Positions 1-5,566 of a stretch of 5,566 nucleotides of DNA are shown one piece after another. The stretch spans positions 1-5,566 of the forward strand of contig JBKHYG010000060.1 of NCBI GenBank assembly GCA_046565595.1, written 5' to 3'. The position numbers and the translations under genes are program-made. Position 1 is the first letter of the stretch, and each line of letters begins with the position of its first letter. The notes under the pieces were generated by a model. The model made no database searches. It was not told the DNA's origin and was given only the letters and a program-made list of their open reading frames with translations. This DNA comes from JBKHYG01 sp046565595. GTDB taxonomy: Bacteria > Actinomycetota > AC-67.

Positions 1-1325
1 TCACGGCCATGTACCTGACCGGCCCCACAGGCGACAGCGATGTGCGTGGCGTCGGCGAGGAGAACCTCTATGCCGAAGGTGAGTCGAAGGCTCTGCGCCT
101 GACCGAGCCGACCCTCGAACTCTTCGATGAACTCGAGCCTTCCGGCGACTTCGTCATCGATTCGGCTGCCGAGCGTGTGGCTCCGCCCGAGGATCATCAG
201 GTCCCGAACTTCCCGCTGCTTGCGGGCGCGCCGATCCCGTTCCTGGTGTCGCATCGGATGCACATCCAGGCGGTCCGCATCGGCGATCTGCTTCTTGGTG
301 GCGTTCCCGGAGAGCCGGTCATGGCTCTCGGCAAAGACCTGAAAGATGAGGTCAAGGCCTTGGGTCTCCAGCAGCCCTTCATGCTGAGCCACGCGAACGA
401 CTGGACCGGCTACATCTTCACACCCGAGCAGTACGACGCCCAGCAGGGACGCTCCAACCAGGGTGCCTACGGACGCAATCAGGGCGTGTTCATCGTCGGG
501 CGTCTGGTCAACCTGGTGAAGGGCATGCTTGGACGCACCGACATCGAGCCAGCCCCATCGTACGGACCGTTGCAGTTGGTTGACGATCCCTACTATTCGA
601 CGGTGACCAACCTGCTGAACACCAGCGGCCCTGCGACCGGCACGGTTCGCGACCTAGCGGTGGTACCTAACATCGTGCTCTCGTGCGAGGGTCTGGCCGA
701 GCCCTCTGACATATCCCGTTTCGAAGAGACCCGGTTCACCTGGCGAGGCGGGAACAACGCGGTCGACACGCCATCCGTGGAGCTACAACTCCAGGTGGGA
801 GAAGATTGGGAGACCGTCGCGACCGATGACGGTTATGAGCTGCAGACCTGGCTCGACATCTACAAGATGCGTCCCGCCGATCCCTACCTGCCGGGAACGA
901 CGCCTGGTTGCAACGAACTCGTCGACCAGAAGTGGAGCGCGGCATTCGAGCCGGCGTACGACTTCCCGACCGGCACCTATCGCCTCCGGGCGACCGGGCT
1001 GTTCCGAACCGGTCCCGGCGAAGACGAGGCATACGAATCTGTCTCGGAGCCGTTCACCGTCGGGTCGGCCGAACTCGAGATCCTGGATGTCCGCAACGAG
1101 GATGGCTTGGTGAGTTTCACCGTTGCCTACCCTCGGGATCCGTCGCAATGGCGGTACCGTCCCCGGTTCGCTTCGACCGGCACTGGTGAAGTGCTCGTCG
1201 ATGGGTCGCCGGTTGCAACGGCCACCTTCGATCCGATCACGGGTCGTTTCAAGGCCAGCGGCGTCGGCACCGGCGAGATCTCGATCCGGTTCACCGACGG
1301 GTTCGGCAACACCGCCGCCTACTAG
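1..1325 (+). CDS. Neutral/alkaline ceramidase-like protein, C-terminal part (5' end outside window)
   Basis: This is the 3' part of a gene cut by the left edge. The frame is open from the first complete codon at position 3, so the ATG at 9 is probably internal. Residues below count from that Met. Residues 66-180 resemble the end of the neutral ceramidase catalytic domain. They include a VPGEP motif at 99-103, and HANDWTGYIFTPEQYD at 128-143, which matches the family's N-x-Y-x-GY-x-TPEEY region. In characterised ceramidases a Glu and a Tyr from these two regions bind the active-site zinc, and both seem kept (inference). Residues 215-350 look like the ceramidase C-terminal beta-sandwich, ending in a PTGTYRLRATG strand. 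Residues 353-438 are a further beta-rich segment I cannot assign. The family hydrolyses the N-acyl bond of ceramides, usually as a secreted enzyme; the substrate here is unknown. Any signal peptide and the zinc-binding His residues would lie upstream. Confidence 0.8.
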   Translation, partial: TAMYLTGPTGDSDVRGVGEENLYAEGESKALRLTEPTLELFDELEPSGDFVIDSAAERVAPPEDHQVPNFPLLAGAPIPFLVSHRMHIQAVRIGDLLLGGVPGEPVMALGKDLKDEVKALGLQQPFMLSHANDWTGYIFTPEQYDAQQGRSNQGAYGRNQGVFIVGRLVNLVKGMLGRTDIEPAPSYGPLQLVDDPYYSTVTNLLNTSGPATGTVRDLAVVPNIVLSCEGLAEPSDISRFEETRFTWRGGNNAVDTPSVELQLQVGEDWETVATDDGYELQTWLDIYKMRPADPYLPGTTPGCNELVDQKWSAAFEPAYDFPTGTYRLRATGLFRTGPGEDEAYESVSEPFTVGSAELEILDVRNEDGLVSFTVAYPRDPSQWRYRPRFASTGTGEVLVDGSPVATATFDPITGRFKASGVGTGEISIRFTDGFGNTAAY

Positions 1326-1326
1326 C

Positions 1327-1348
1327 CGCTCCCCACCGTTTGGGAGCG
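1327..1348 (+). terminator. GC-rich hairpin just after the ceramidase-like stop codon
   Basis: CGCTCCC (1327-1333) and GGGAGCG (1342-1348) are perfect 7-bp inverted repeats around an 8-nt loop, starting 2 bp after the TAG stop. No T-run follows, so it is not a classical intrinsic terminator. It could be a weak terminator, a processing or stability element at the 3' end of the ceramidase message, or chance in GC-rich DNA. Confidence 0.4.
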
Positions 1349-1375
1349 CAGGCCCGTGGGTAGTGCTTCCTGGCG

Positions 1376-1948
1376 ATGGAAGAGACTGGCAAGGGCCCTC
1401 ATGGGGATGACGAGAAGAAGGGGCCTCATGGGGAGGACGAGAAGAAGGGGCCTCATGGTGAGGACGAGAAAGAGCGCCTGAACCGCAAGCTGATGGAACT
1501 GCTGAACGAGGTGCGTGTAGCGCTTCCCGGCGTCCAGGTCCTGTTCGCCTTCCTGCTCACGCTGCCCTTCACTTCCAGGTTCGGTGACATCACCTCGACC
1601 CAACGCAACCTGTTCGCCGTCGCGTTGGGCACTTCGGCGGCCGCGACCGTGCTGCTCATATCGACCTCGGCTTATCACCGTAACCGGTTCCGCAGGCTGG
1701 AACGCGAGGAGCTCGAAGAGAAGCGTGAGATGCTGATCCGGCAGGACCATGTGACAAGCGCCGGATTGTTCTTCATGGCCGGAGCCATGGCCTCCGCACT
1801 GGCGGTCGTCTTCGACATGATGTTCGGGGTTTGGGCAGCCATCGGGCTCGGCGTCTCGTACGGGGTCGCAGCCATATGGTTCTGGTACGCGTACCCGAGG
1901 CTGAAGCGCATGCAGCATCGGAACGACAAGGGTTCGCCGGCCCGATAG
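1376..1948 (+). CDS. DUF6328 family small membrane protein with N-terminal KGPHGEDEK repeats
   Basis: This 190-residue protein matches what I recall of DUF6328, a bacterial membrane family of unknown function. The signature is the block LMELLNEVRVALPGVQVLFAFLLTLPF at 39-65, followed by QRNLFAVAL and a SAYHR motif at 98-102. Hydrophobic segments at about 52-66, 79-99, 128-150 and 152-172 suggest four membrane passes. A charged stretch rich in Glu and Arg lies at 102-124 between segments 2 and 3. Residues 6-32 are three tandem copies of KGPHG(D/E)DEK ahead of the conserved domain, giving a charged, His-containing tail that is probably cytoplasmic. The ATG at 1376 follows an in-frame stop at 1361-1363 and has no clear Shine-Dalgarno. 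An internal ATG at 1493 would cut into the conserved block, so 1376 is preferred. The gene lies 50 bp after the ceramidase-like gene and 38 bp before the secreted-protein gene. Confidence 0.8.
   Translation: MEETGKGPHGDDEKKGPHGEDEKKGPHGEDEKERLNRKLMELLNEVRVALPGVQVLFAFLLTLPFTSRFGDITSTQRNLFAVALGTSAAATVLLISTSAYHRNRFRRLEREELEEKREMLIRQDHVTSAGLFFMAGAMASALAVVFDMMFGVWAAIGLGVSYGVAAIWFWYAYPRLKRMQHRNDKGSPAR
1391..1471 (+). repeat. Three tandem 27-bp in-frame repeats (9 codons each)
   Basis: Units lie at 1391-1417, 1418-1444 and 1445-1471 and encode KGPHGDDEK, KGPHGEDEK and KGPHGEDEK. Neighbouring units differ at only two bases (units 1 and 2: two changes, one silent and one Asp/Glu; units 2 and 3: two silent changes). 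The near-identity at DNA level points to recent duplication. Because the unit is a multiple of three, copy number can change without breaking the frame. Confidence 0.95.
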
Positions 1949-1974
1949 CGAACATCTCAAGGACGCACCTAGAG

Positions 1975-1979
1975 AGGAG
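1975..1979 (+). promoter_or_regulatory. Strong Shine-Dalgarno for the 171-residue secreted protein
   Basis: AGGAG lies 7 nt before the ATG at 1987, inside the purine-rich run AGAGAGGAG (1971-1979). It decides the start at 1987, because the open frame continues upstream into the DUF6328 gene. The flanks CTCAAG (1956-1961) and CTTGAG (1981-1986) are inverted repeats that could place this site in a loop. Confidence 0.8.
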
Positions 1980-1986
1980 TCTTGAG

Positions 1987-2502
1987 ATGAAGAGGTTGAT
2001 CGCGCTGGCCGCCTTAGCGCCGATGATGATGTTGCCTGTAGCCGTCCAGGCCCAGGAAGACCCGCCGCTGTATCAGGCTGATGGAACGATCCTGGTGGGC
2101 AACCCGTTGACGCGGGAGACAGGCGGTGTGGCCGAGATCGGCGAATCCTGCGGCGAATCGATCGATCCGGACATCCCGACAGGAACCTTCGACGGCACCG
2201 ACGGCAGATGGCTCTTCCTAGGTGACGATCCGACCGACCTGTGGGGTCACAGAGCTACCCTCACCGCCAACCGGACCATCCCCGACACGCCCGCCCCGGT
2301 AGGGACCGGGAACGATGTTGACGCATGGTTCTATGACACCGGTTGTGGGCTGATCAGACCGGTCGATGATCCGAACGCCTATCACATGGCTACCGTCGGA
2401 TCGAACGAGCAGGGGATCATCCCGCAGGGTGCCCAGTGGGTCGTCGTCGATCTCTACCGCGGGGTCGCCGCAGAGTTCGAGTTCACCATCTGGTCCGACT
2501 GA
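1987..2502 (+). CDS. Secreted protein of unknown function, PPC-like beta-sandwich possible
   Basis: The ATG at 1987 gives 171 residues opening with a classic Sec signal peptide: MKR, a hydrophobic core at 4-19, and probable cleavage after VQA (residue 22). The mature protein, about 149 residues, is acidic and rich in Gly and Asp. It has two cysteines (55 and 120) that could form a disulfide after export. The order GTFDGTDGRWLFL (66-78), GNDVDAWFYDTGC (108-120), then IIPQGAQWVVVDLYRGVAAEFEFTIW (144-169) recalls bacterial pre-peptidase C-terminal (PPC) type beta-sandwich domains. In those domains a D-x-D-x-W/Y strand comes before a P-x-G-x-Y/W-x-V-x-V strand. That likeness is tentative. No catalytic motif is visible. 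The gene starts 38 bp after DUF6328 and is probably in the same transcript. It ends 6 bp from a convergent gene. Confidence 0.75.
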   Translation: MKRLIALAALAPMMMLPVAVQAQEDPPLYQADGTILVGNPLTRETGGVAEIGESCGESIDPDIPTGTFDGTDGRWLFLGDDPTDLWGHRATLTANRTIPDTPAPVGTGNDVDAWFYDTGCGLIRPVDDPNAYHMATVGSNEQGIIPQGAQWVVVDLYRGVAAEFEFTIWSD

Positions 2503-2508
2503 GTGTGA

Positions 2509-2790
2509 TCAGGTCCGGGGCAACCCAAGCAGGTGTTGTATCTGCTTGGTGTCTTTAGAGGTCCGGATCTGGCCGGGTTCGTTGCACACCGGGCAGGGGC
2601 CGGGCATCACCTCGGCCATCTCGTCACCGACCTTGACGCCGAAGCTCTCGCCCAGCGAGATGCGGGTCGCGATCCGCTCGGCGTCGATCATGATCGGCTC
2701 GTCGATGTGGCCGGACATGTAGCCGACCAGCTCGACATGGTCGTGGGCGCTATCCGCAGCAGACGCGCGGATGGTGGTTATCTCGAACAA
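2509..2790 (-). CDS. DUF3892-like small protein with CPVC motif
   Basis: The product is 93 residues, with no signal peptide or membrane segment, so it is probably cytoplasmic. Its architecture fits DUF3892: an N-terminal ITTIRAS strand (4-10), HDHVELVGY (16-24; the family usually has a HEHI-like motif here), and an ending IRTSKD-x-x-x-x-x-x-LLGLP (75-91) like the family's IRT-x-x-DG...NLL-x-LP. Function is unknown. Between these lies GPCPVC (64-69), a single CxxC that could be half a zinc site with the nearby histidines or could dimerise; this is speculative. The start is TTG at 2790, chosen because the conserved strand begins at residue 4 and a strong Shine-Dalgarno stands 6 nt upstream. The first internal ATG (residue 25) would remove the conserved N-terminus. 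It lies 42 bp after the secreted-protein gene on the same strand, so the two probably form an operon. Confidence 0.7.
   Translation of the reverse strand: MFEITTIRASAADSAHDHVELVGYMSGHIDEPIMIDAERIATRISLGESFGVKVGDEMAEVMPGPCPVCNEPGQIRTSKDTKQIQHLLGLPRT
2525..2556 (+). terminator. Probable intrinsic terminator for the + strand genes, inside a convergent CDS
   Basis: CCAAGCAG (2525-2532) and CTGCTTGG (2542-2549) are perfect 8-bp inverted repeats. Three further inner pairs (G-T wobble, T-A, G-T wobble) can extend the stem to about 11 bp around a 3-nt loop. On the + strand the stem is followed by the T-rich tail TGTCTTT (2550-2556). It starts 22 bp after the stop of the 171-residue protein. On the - strand the sequence after the stem is not T-rich, so it points to termination of the + strand transcript. 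It lies entirely within codons of the DUF3892-like gene. Confidence 0.65.
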
Positions 2791-2796
2791 GGACGG

Positions 2797-2804
2797 TTCC
2801 TCCC
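2797..2804 (-). promoter_or_regulatory. Shine-Dalgarno deciding the TTG start of the DUF3892-like gene
   Basis: Read on the - strand this is GGGAGGAA, with 6 nt between it and the TTG at 2790. It is the best ribosome binding site on this strand and is the main reason for accepting a TTG start. Confidence 0.75.
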
Positions 2805-2832
2805 GGTCAGGTCGGGCGGATGCTAACCGGCC

Positions 2833-3792
2833 TCAGAGGGTCACGGGCCAGGTCGCTCGGGTGCTGCACAGTTGGCCGATGCAGGCCTGTGCGACGGCGT
2901 TGTAACTGACATTCGGACCTGGCTGGCCTCGGTCCACTCCGGTCAGGTCGACTATCGCGATGAAATCGAAGTAGTTGCCTTCCTGCTGGACCACGACCGC
3001 CTCTGTCGTCAACTGCGCGAGCGCTGGATCGAGGTCGGCGCGCTGCATCCCAACCCGGATGGTCGGTCCTTGGATCTGGTAGGTCTTGGTCTGTACGATG
3101 CGATCCTGGTAGCGGTTAGGCCCGATGCGGACCTCTGCTACAGCTCCCTGAGGTGCGGGCGCGTTGCTGTCGCCGACGGCGAACAGCCCAGAAGGGCTGG
3201 TCGGGACATACCAAAGGATCCTGTCCGAGTTCGGGTCGATCAGGCCCTCCAGCGTGGTTATAAGCGGGCAGTTCAGGTCTTCGAACGGATCCATCGCAGG
3301 GGTCGTACACGGGCCAAGGAGCCGGAATGTGCCATCGGCATCGAAACGATCGATGCTCGAGATCGGGGTCTCCCAGTTCCCATCGGCCGTCAGCCCGCCG
3401 CTGACCGCTTCGAGCCTGTAGATCGCGTCGTCGGTCGTGAAATCCCATCGCCAGGCGGTCATCTCAGGGACGACCACCTGTAGGTCCCACAGGCTCATGG
3501 CGAAGATCAGGCCCGGCCAGGCCGCGTTTGGTTGCCAGACCGCGATCCCTCGTGCGTCAGAGCCCGAGAACCCGAGGGCGCTAGGGAAGTGGTCTCCCTG
3601 ACCATCCAAGCCCATGATCTGTTCCGACTCGCTGCCGATGTAGGCCGTTCCCTGCGCGAACATCGAGGTGTCGCTCTCTTCGGCGGAAGCGGAGAAGCGC
3701 GTGATCTCGGGCGGCTCGATCTCGTTGACCGCATGCGCCGATGACGCGGTCAGGCAGGAAGCCACCGCGAGCACGATCAGCGCTCGTCGCAT
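2833..3792 (-). CDS. Secreted protein of unknown function (319 aa)
   Basis: I do not recognise this family. From the ATG at 3792 the protein begins MRR, then a hydrophobic core (4-18), then SAHA with probable signal-peptidase cleavage after residue 21. The sequence before Cys13 (VAS-C) also fits a lipobox, but the signal would be very short for a lipoprotein unless translation starts at the upstream in-frame GTG (3843). The ATG start is preferred because it gives a normal Sec signal. Its Shine-Dalgarno is poor: GGAAGG lies only 1 nt from the ATG and AAGGG about 14 nt away. The mature chain, about 298 residues, is acidic and probably beta-rich, with Trp-rich stretches (LWDLQVVVPEMTAWRWDF at 101-118). 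Four cysteines lie in two close pairs, 162/175 and 304/309, suggesting two disulfides outside the cell. No catalytic motif or C-terminal anchor is seen. It is the first gene of a probable two-gene operon. Confidence 0.75.
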   Translation of the reverse strand: MRRALIVLAVASCLTASSAHAVNEIEPPEITRFSASAEESDTSMFAQGTAYIGSESEQIMGLDGQGDHFPSALGFSGSDARGIAVWQPNAAWPGLIFAMSLWDLQVVVPEMTAWRWDFTTDDAIYRLEAVSGGLTADGNWETPISSIDRFDADGTFRLLGPCTTPAMDPFEDLNCPLITTLEGLIDPNSDRILWYVPTSPSGLFAVGDSNAPAPQGAVAEVRIGPNRYQDRIVQTKTYQIQGPTIRVGMQRADLDPALAQLTTEAVVVQQEGNYFDFIAIVDLTGVDRGQPGPNVSYNAVAQACIGQLCSTRATWPVTL

Positions 3793-3892
3793 GCCTTCCA
3801 GATTCGCCCTTACCGTCCGATTCCCTCCGCGGCATGCGGGCACGGTTCCGCTTCATGGGGGCTCGCCCGTTTCGCTCGGTAGTGTCGGCTTC
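3793..3892. promoter_or_regulatory. Divergent intergenic region between the 319-aa secreted protein and DUF2254 genes
   Basis: About 100 bp separate the two divergent starts, so promoters for both genes are expected here or in the coding ends. I find no convincing -35/-10 pair. TACCGT (3811-3816) and TAGTGT (3880-3885) on the + strand match TANNNT but lack a good -35 at the right distance. A short CCGC...GCGG inverted repeat (about 3827-3839) surrounds a GCATGC palindrome and is within chance for this composition. Confidence 0.3.
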
Positions 3893-5224
3893 GTGGACAC
3901 CGGCGAAGGGCTCATCAAGATCCAGGCGCGGCTAGAGGAACTGCGCGGCAGCCTCTTCTATGTGCCGTCGTTGTTCGTGATCGCGGCCATCGGTCTCGCC
4001 TTCGGGACCTTGCAGTTAGACCGATACATCGAGGCAGAGAACCTCGCTATCCCCGACCAGTTGAGAGCAACGGTCGACAGCGCCCGTGCGTTGCTTGGCA
4101 CCGTCGCGAGCGCCACGATCACCTTCGCGGGTGTCGCCTTCAGCGTCTCGCTGCTGATGATCCAATTGGCATCTAGCCAGTTCTCTCCTCGGGTGCTATA
4201 CGGCTTCTTCCGGGATCCGTTCTCCAAGCGGGTCATGGGGATCTCCATCGGGACCTTCACCTACTGCCTGCTGGTATTGAGGGCAGCGCGCACCGAAGCG
4301 GAACCCGGTGGGAGCGCCATCGTTCCGACCGTGTCGGTCTTGGTCGCGGTGTTCCTGGGCGTGATCGCGGTCCTGGCCGTCATCGCCTTCATCAATCACA
4401 GCGCCCACTCGATGGAGGTTGGCGAGATCATCAGACGGATCTCCGAGTCCACGCACGATCAGATAGTTCGGCTGTGCCCGGAGCGAGGCAAAGGGAAGCA
4501 GGGTGTCGTCGAGGGTCCGATGCCTGATGAGGAGTCGATCCAGATCGAGGCTGCCAAGAGTGGCTGGATACAGAATGTGGACGGATCGGCACTGATCAAA
4601 CTGGTGCGCCCGGGCGGGATCGTGAGGGTCGATCGTGGTGCGGGAGAGTTCGTCACCTTCGGGACACCCATATGCACGGTCTGGATGCCGACGGATCGCG
4701 AGAAGCTTGCCCGCAAGGTTCGGGAAGCCGTAGGCATCGGCCGCAGCCGAACGATGCAGCAGGACATCGCCTTCGGTTTCCGTCAGATCGTGGACATCGC
4801 GTTGCGTGCGCTGTCGCCGGGGGTCAACGATCCGACGACGGCGGTGGAAGCGATCGTCCATCTGGGTCCGATCCTGCGGACGCTGCTACTTCGCGACCTG
4901 CCCTCTCGGGTGCGTTCGGATGATGAGGGTCGACGGGTGGTACGCCCCCAGGACATGGATCACGCTGACTTCATCGCATTGGCGTTCGCACAGATCCGGA
5001 TGTCGGCTGCGACCATGCCCTTCGTCAGCGAATCCATCATCGAAACGCTTGGCATGCTCGTGTCCGAGGTCGAGGAGGCGGGGCTGGGTCACCGGGCCGT
5101 ACCGCTACGCAAGCAGGCCGAACTGGTGCTCGCCGGATGCGAGCGGGCCGCGATGTTCGAGGACGATGTTGCTCAACTGCGAGCGACCGCCGAACGCTTG
5201 GATCTGGTGAGTCTGTCCGAGTAG
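3893..5224 (+). CDS. DUF2254 family membrane protein
   Basis: This is a complete member, 443 residues from a GTG at 3893, close to the length usual for DUF2254, a predicted membrane family with no settled function. Probable membrane helices lie at about 21-40, 70-92, 114-130 and 143-167, in the N-terminal half. The family block ARALLGTVASATITFAGVAFS leads into QLASSQFSPR (91-100) and GTFTYCLLVL (120-129). The C-terminal half is soluble, with a beta-rich part at 223-266 and the conserved FGFRQIVDIALRALSPGVNDPTTAV (294-318), then a helical tail. The GTG start is chosen because the protein then begins just before the first helix, like relatives. It is the only in-frame GTG/ATG between the divergent gene's start and that helix; earlier codons would overlap the opposite gene. 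The ribosome binding site is weak. It stands as a single-gene unit, 42 bp before a tRNA gene on the same strand. Confidence 0.85.
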   Translation: MDTGEGLIKIQARLEELRGSLFYVPSLFVIAAIGLAFGTLQLDRYIEAENLAIPDQLRATVDSARALLGTVASATITFAGVAFSVSLLMIQLASSQFSPRVLYGFFRDPFSKRVMGISIGTFTYCLLVLRAARTEAEPGGSAIVPTVSVLVAVFLGVIAVLAVIAFINHSAHSMEVGEIIRRISESTHDQIVRLCPERGKGKQGVVEGPMPDEESIQIEAAKSGWIQNVDGSALIKLVRPGGIVRVDRGAGEFVTFGTPICTVWMPTDREKLARKVREAVGIGRSRTMQQDIAFGFRQIVDIALRALSPGVNDPTTAVEAIVHLGPILRTLLLRDLPSRVRSDDEGRRVVRPQDMDHADFIALAFAQIRMSAATMPFVSESIIETLGMLVSEVEEAGLGHRAVPLRKQAELVLAGCERAAMFEDDVAQLRATAERLDLVSLSE

Positions 5225-5249
5225 AGGCGGCGCGGCTACTCGATCTGCT

Positions 5250-5255
5250 TAGACT
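5250..5255 (+). promoter_or_regulatory. Possible -10 element for the tRNA gene
   Basis: TAGACT fits TANNNT and stands 11 nt before the first tRNA base. No convincing -35 is seen at 16-18 bp upstream, where the DNA is GC-rich (about 5227-5233). The tRNA could instead be read through from the DUF2254 gene, which ends 42 bp before it with no clear terminator between. Confidence 0.25.
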
Positions 5256-5266
5256 TGCGCGCGCTC

Positions 5267-5340
<74 letters not shown>

Positions 5341-5358
5341 CCGCATGTCCCCAGGTCC

Positions 5359-5390
5359 CGGCCTCGTGCGCCTGCGGCGCCCGGAGGCCG
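5359..5390. terminator. GC-rich hairpin between the tRNA and integrase 3' ends
   Basis: CGGCCTC (5359-5365) pairs with GAGGCCG (5384-5390). Inside it GCGCC (5368-5372) pairs with GGCGC (5376-5380) around a TGC loop, giving 12 pairs with a small internal loop. It begins immediately after the integrase stop codon (5391-5393, read on the - strand) and lies 18 bp after the tRNA. There is no T-run on either side. It could end integrase transcription, block read-through in both directions, or be chance GC-rich pairing. Confidence 0.45.
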
Positions 5391-5566
5391 TCACCCCGTG
5401 GGCCGCGCTTGGGCCGCTCTCCACGTCGCATCCAGGCCCGCGGCGAGACGATCGAGGTCGTCCGGGAACAGGTGACCGTACAGATCGAGGGTGACGGTGA
5501 TCGATGAGTGCCCGAGCTGGGCCTGCATCATCTTGGGATGTGCTCCTTGCGAGATCAGCAGCGCGG
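5391..5566 (-). CDS. Tyrosine recombinase (phage-type integrase), C-terminal end only
   Basis: Reading the - strand back from the TGA at 5391-5393 gives 57 complete codons before the right edge. They read as the end of a tyrosine-recombinase catalytic domain: ALLISQGAHPK, MMQAQLGHSSITVTLDLYGHLFPDD, then a variable tail ending RPTG. The GHSS histidine (codon 5508-5510) is the conserved late catalytic His/Trp position. The Tyr of LDLYGH (codon 5478-5480) is the nucleophile that forms the covalent bond to DNA. The spacing between them is typical of phage and ICE integrases. The HxxR arginine motif would lie just outside the window. The enzyme would insert or excise the element to the right at the adjacent tRNA. 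Both catalytic residues present here are intact, but whether the whole gene is intact cannot be judged. Confidence 0.88.
   Translation of the reverse strand, partial: ALLISQGAHPKMMQAQLGHSSITVTLDLYGHLFPDDLDRLAAGLDATWRAAQARPTG

Noticed and set aside
1391..1471. A CRISPR-like repeat array
   Set aside because: The 27-bp units are contiguous with no spacers and are in frame within a coding sequence.
1322..1960. A 212-codon open frame on the - strand opposite the DUF6328 gene, with LPMRPLLLV-type repeats
   Set aside because: The + strand frame carries a recognisable conserved membrane domain. The repeats in the - strand frame are only the complement of the 27-bp tandem repeat.
1831..1986. A longer N-terminus for the 171-residue secreted protein
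   Set aside because: It would overlap the DUF6328 gene and bury the signal peptide. The ATG at 1987 has a strong Shine-Dalgarno at ideal spacing.
2510..2565. Direct repeat of AGGTCCGG (about 2511 and 2559)
   Set aside because: Only 8 bp, within coding sequence, and expected by chance in DNA of this composition.
2872..3483. A 203-codon open frame on the + strand
   Set aside because: It lies inside the - strand secreted-protein gene, which has a signal peptide and coherent composition. The + frame product is rich in Arg/Asp/Gly without hydrophobic pattern, typical of antisense frames in GC-rich DNA.
3668..3892. A longer N-terminus for the DUF2254 protein (from ATG 3668)
   Set aside because: It would overlap the start of the divergent secreted-protein gene and add 75 residues with no family likeness. 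The GTG at 3893 gives the usual length.
4196..4861. A 221-codon open frame on the - strand
   Set aside because: It is opposite the well-supported DUF2254 gene and its product (Arg/His/Asp rich) resembles no family I know.

Overview
The window is GC-rich, densely packed DNA that uses GTG and TTG starts as well as ATG. Several families seen here (DUF6328, DUF2254, a DUF3892-like protein, a bacterial ceramidase-like protein) are common in high-GC actinobacteria, so an environmental actinobacterium is the best guess. This is inference; the window holds no taxonomic marker gene that would settle it.

Layout. (1) Positions 1-2502, + strand: the C-terminal part of a neutral-ceramidase-like protein that enters from the left edge, then a small DUF6328 membrane protein with three in-frame 27-bp repeats at its N-terminus, then a 171-residue secreted protein with an excellent ribosome binding site. 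The gaps are 50 and 38 bp, so the last two are probably co-transcribed. A GC-rich hairpin after the ceramidase gene may partly separate it from them. (2) Positions 2509-3792, - strand: a 319-residue secreted protein of unknown function, followed by a DUF3892-like 93-residue protein with a TTG start and a strong Shine-Dalgarno. This pair converges on the + strand genes with only 6 bp between stop codons. The likely intrinsic terminator of the + strand transcript lies inside the 3' coding end of the DUF3892-like gene. (3) Positions 3793-3892: a divergent intergenic region. (4) Positions 3893-5224, + strand: a complete DUF2254 membrane protein (443 aa, GTG start). (5) Positions 5267-5340: an intact tRNA gene with anticodon CAT (tRNA-Ile2 or elongator tRNA-Met), no encoded CCA. 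(6) Positions 5341-5390: a GC-rich hairpin, then the C-terminal end of a tyrosine-recombinase integrase on the - strand (5391 to the right edge).

The most informative feature is the right end. An integrase whose 3' end lies 50 bp from the 3' end of a tRNA gene is the standard signature of an integrative element (prophage, ICE or genomic island). Its body would lie to the right, outside this window. Positions 1 to about 5340 look like ordinary chromosome, rich in cell-envelope and secreted proteins. No defence system, CRISPR array or obviously new multi-gene system is visible in these 5.6 kb.
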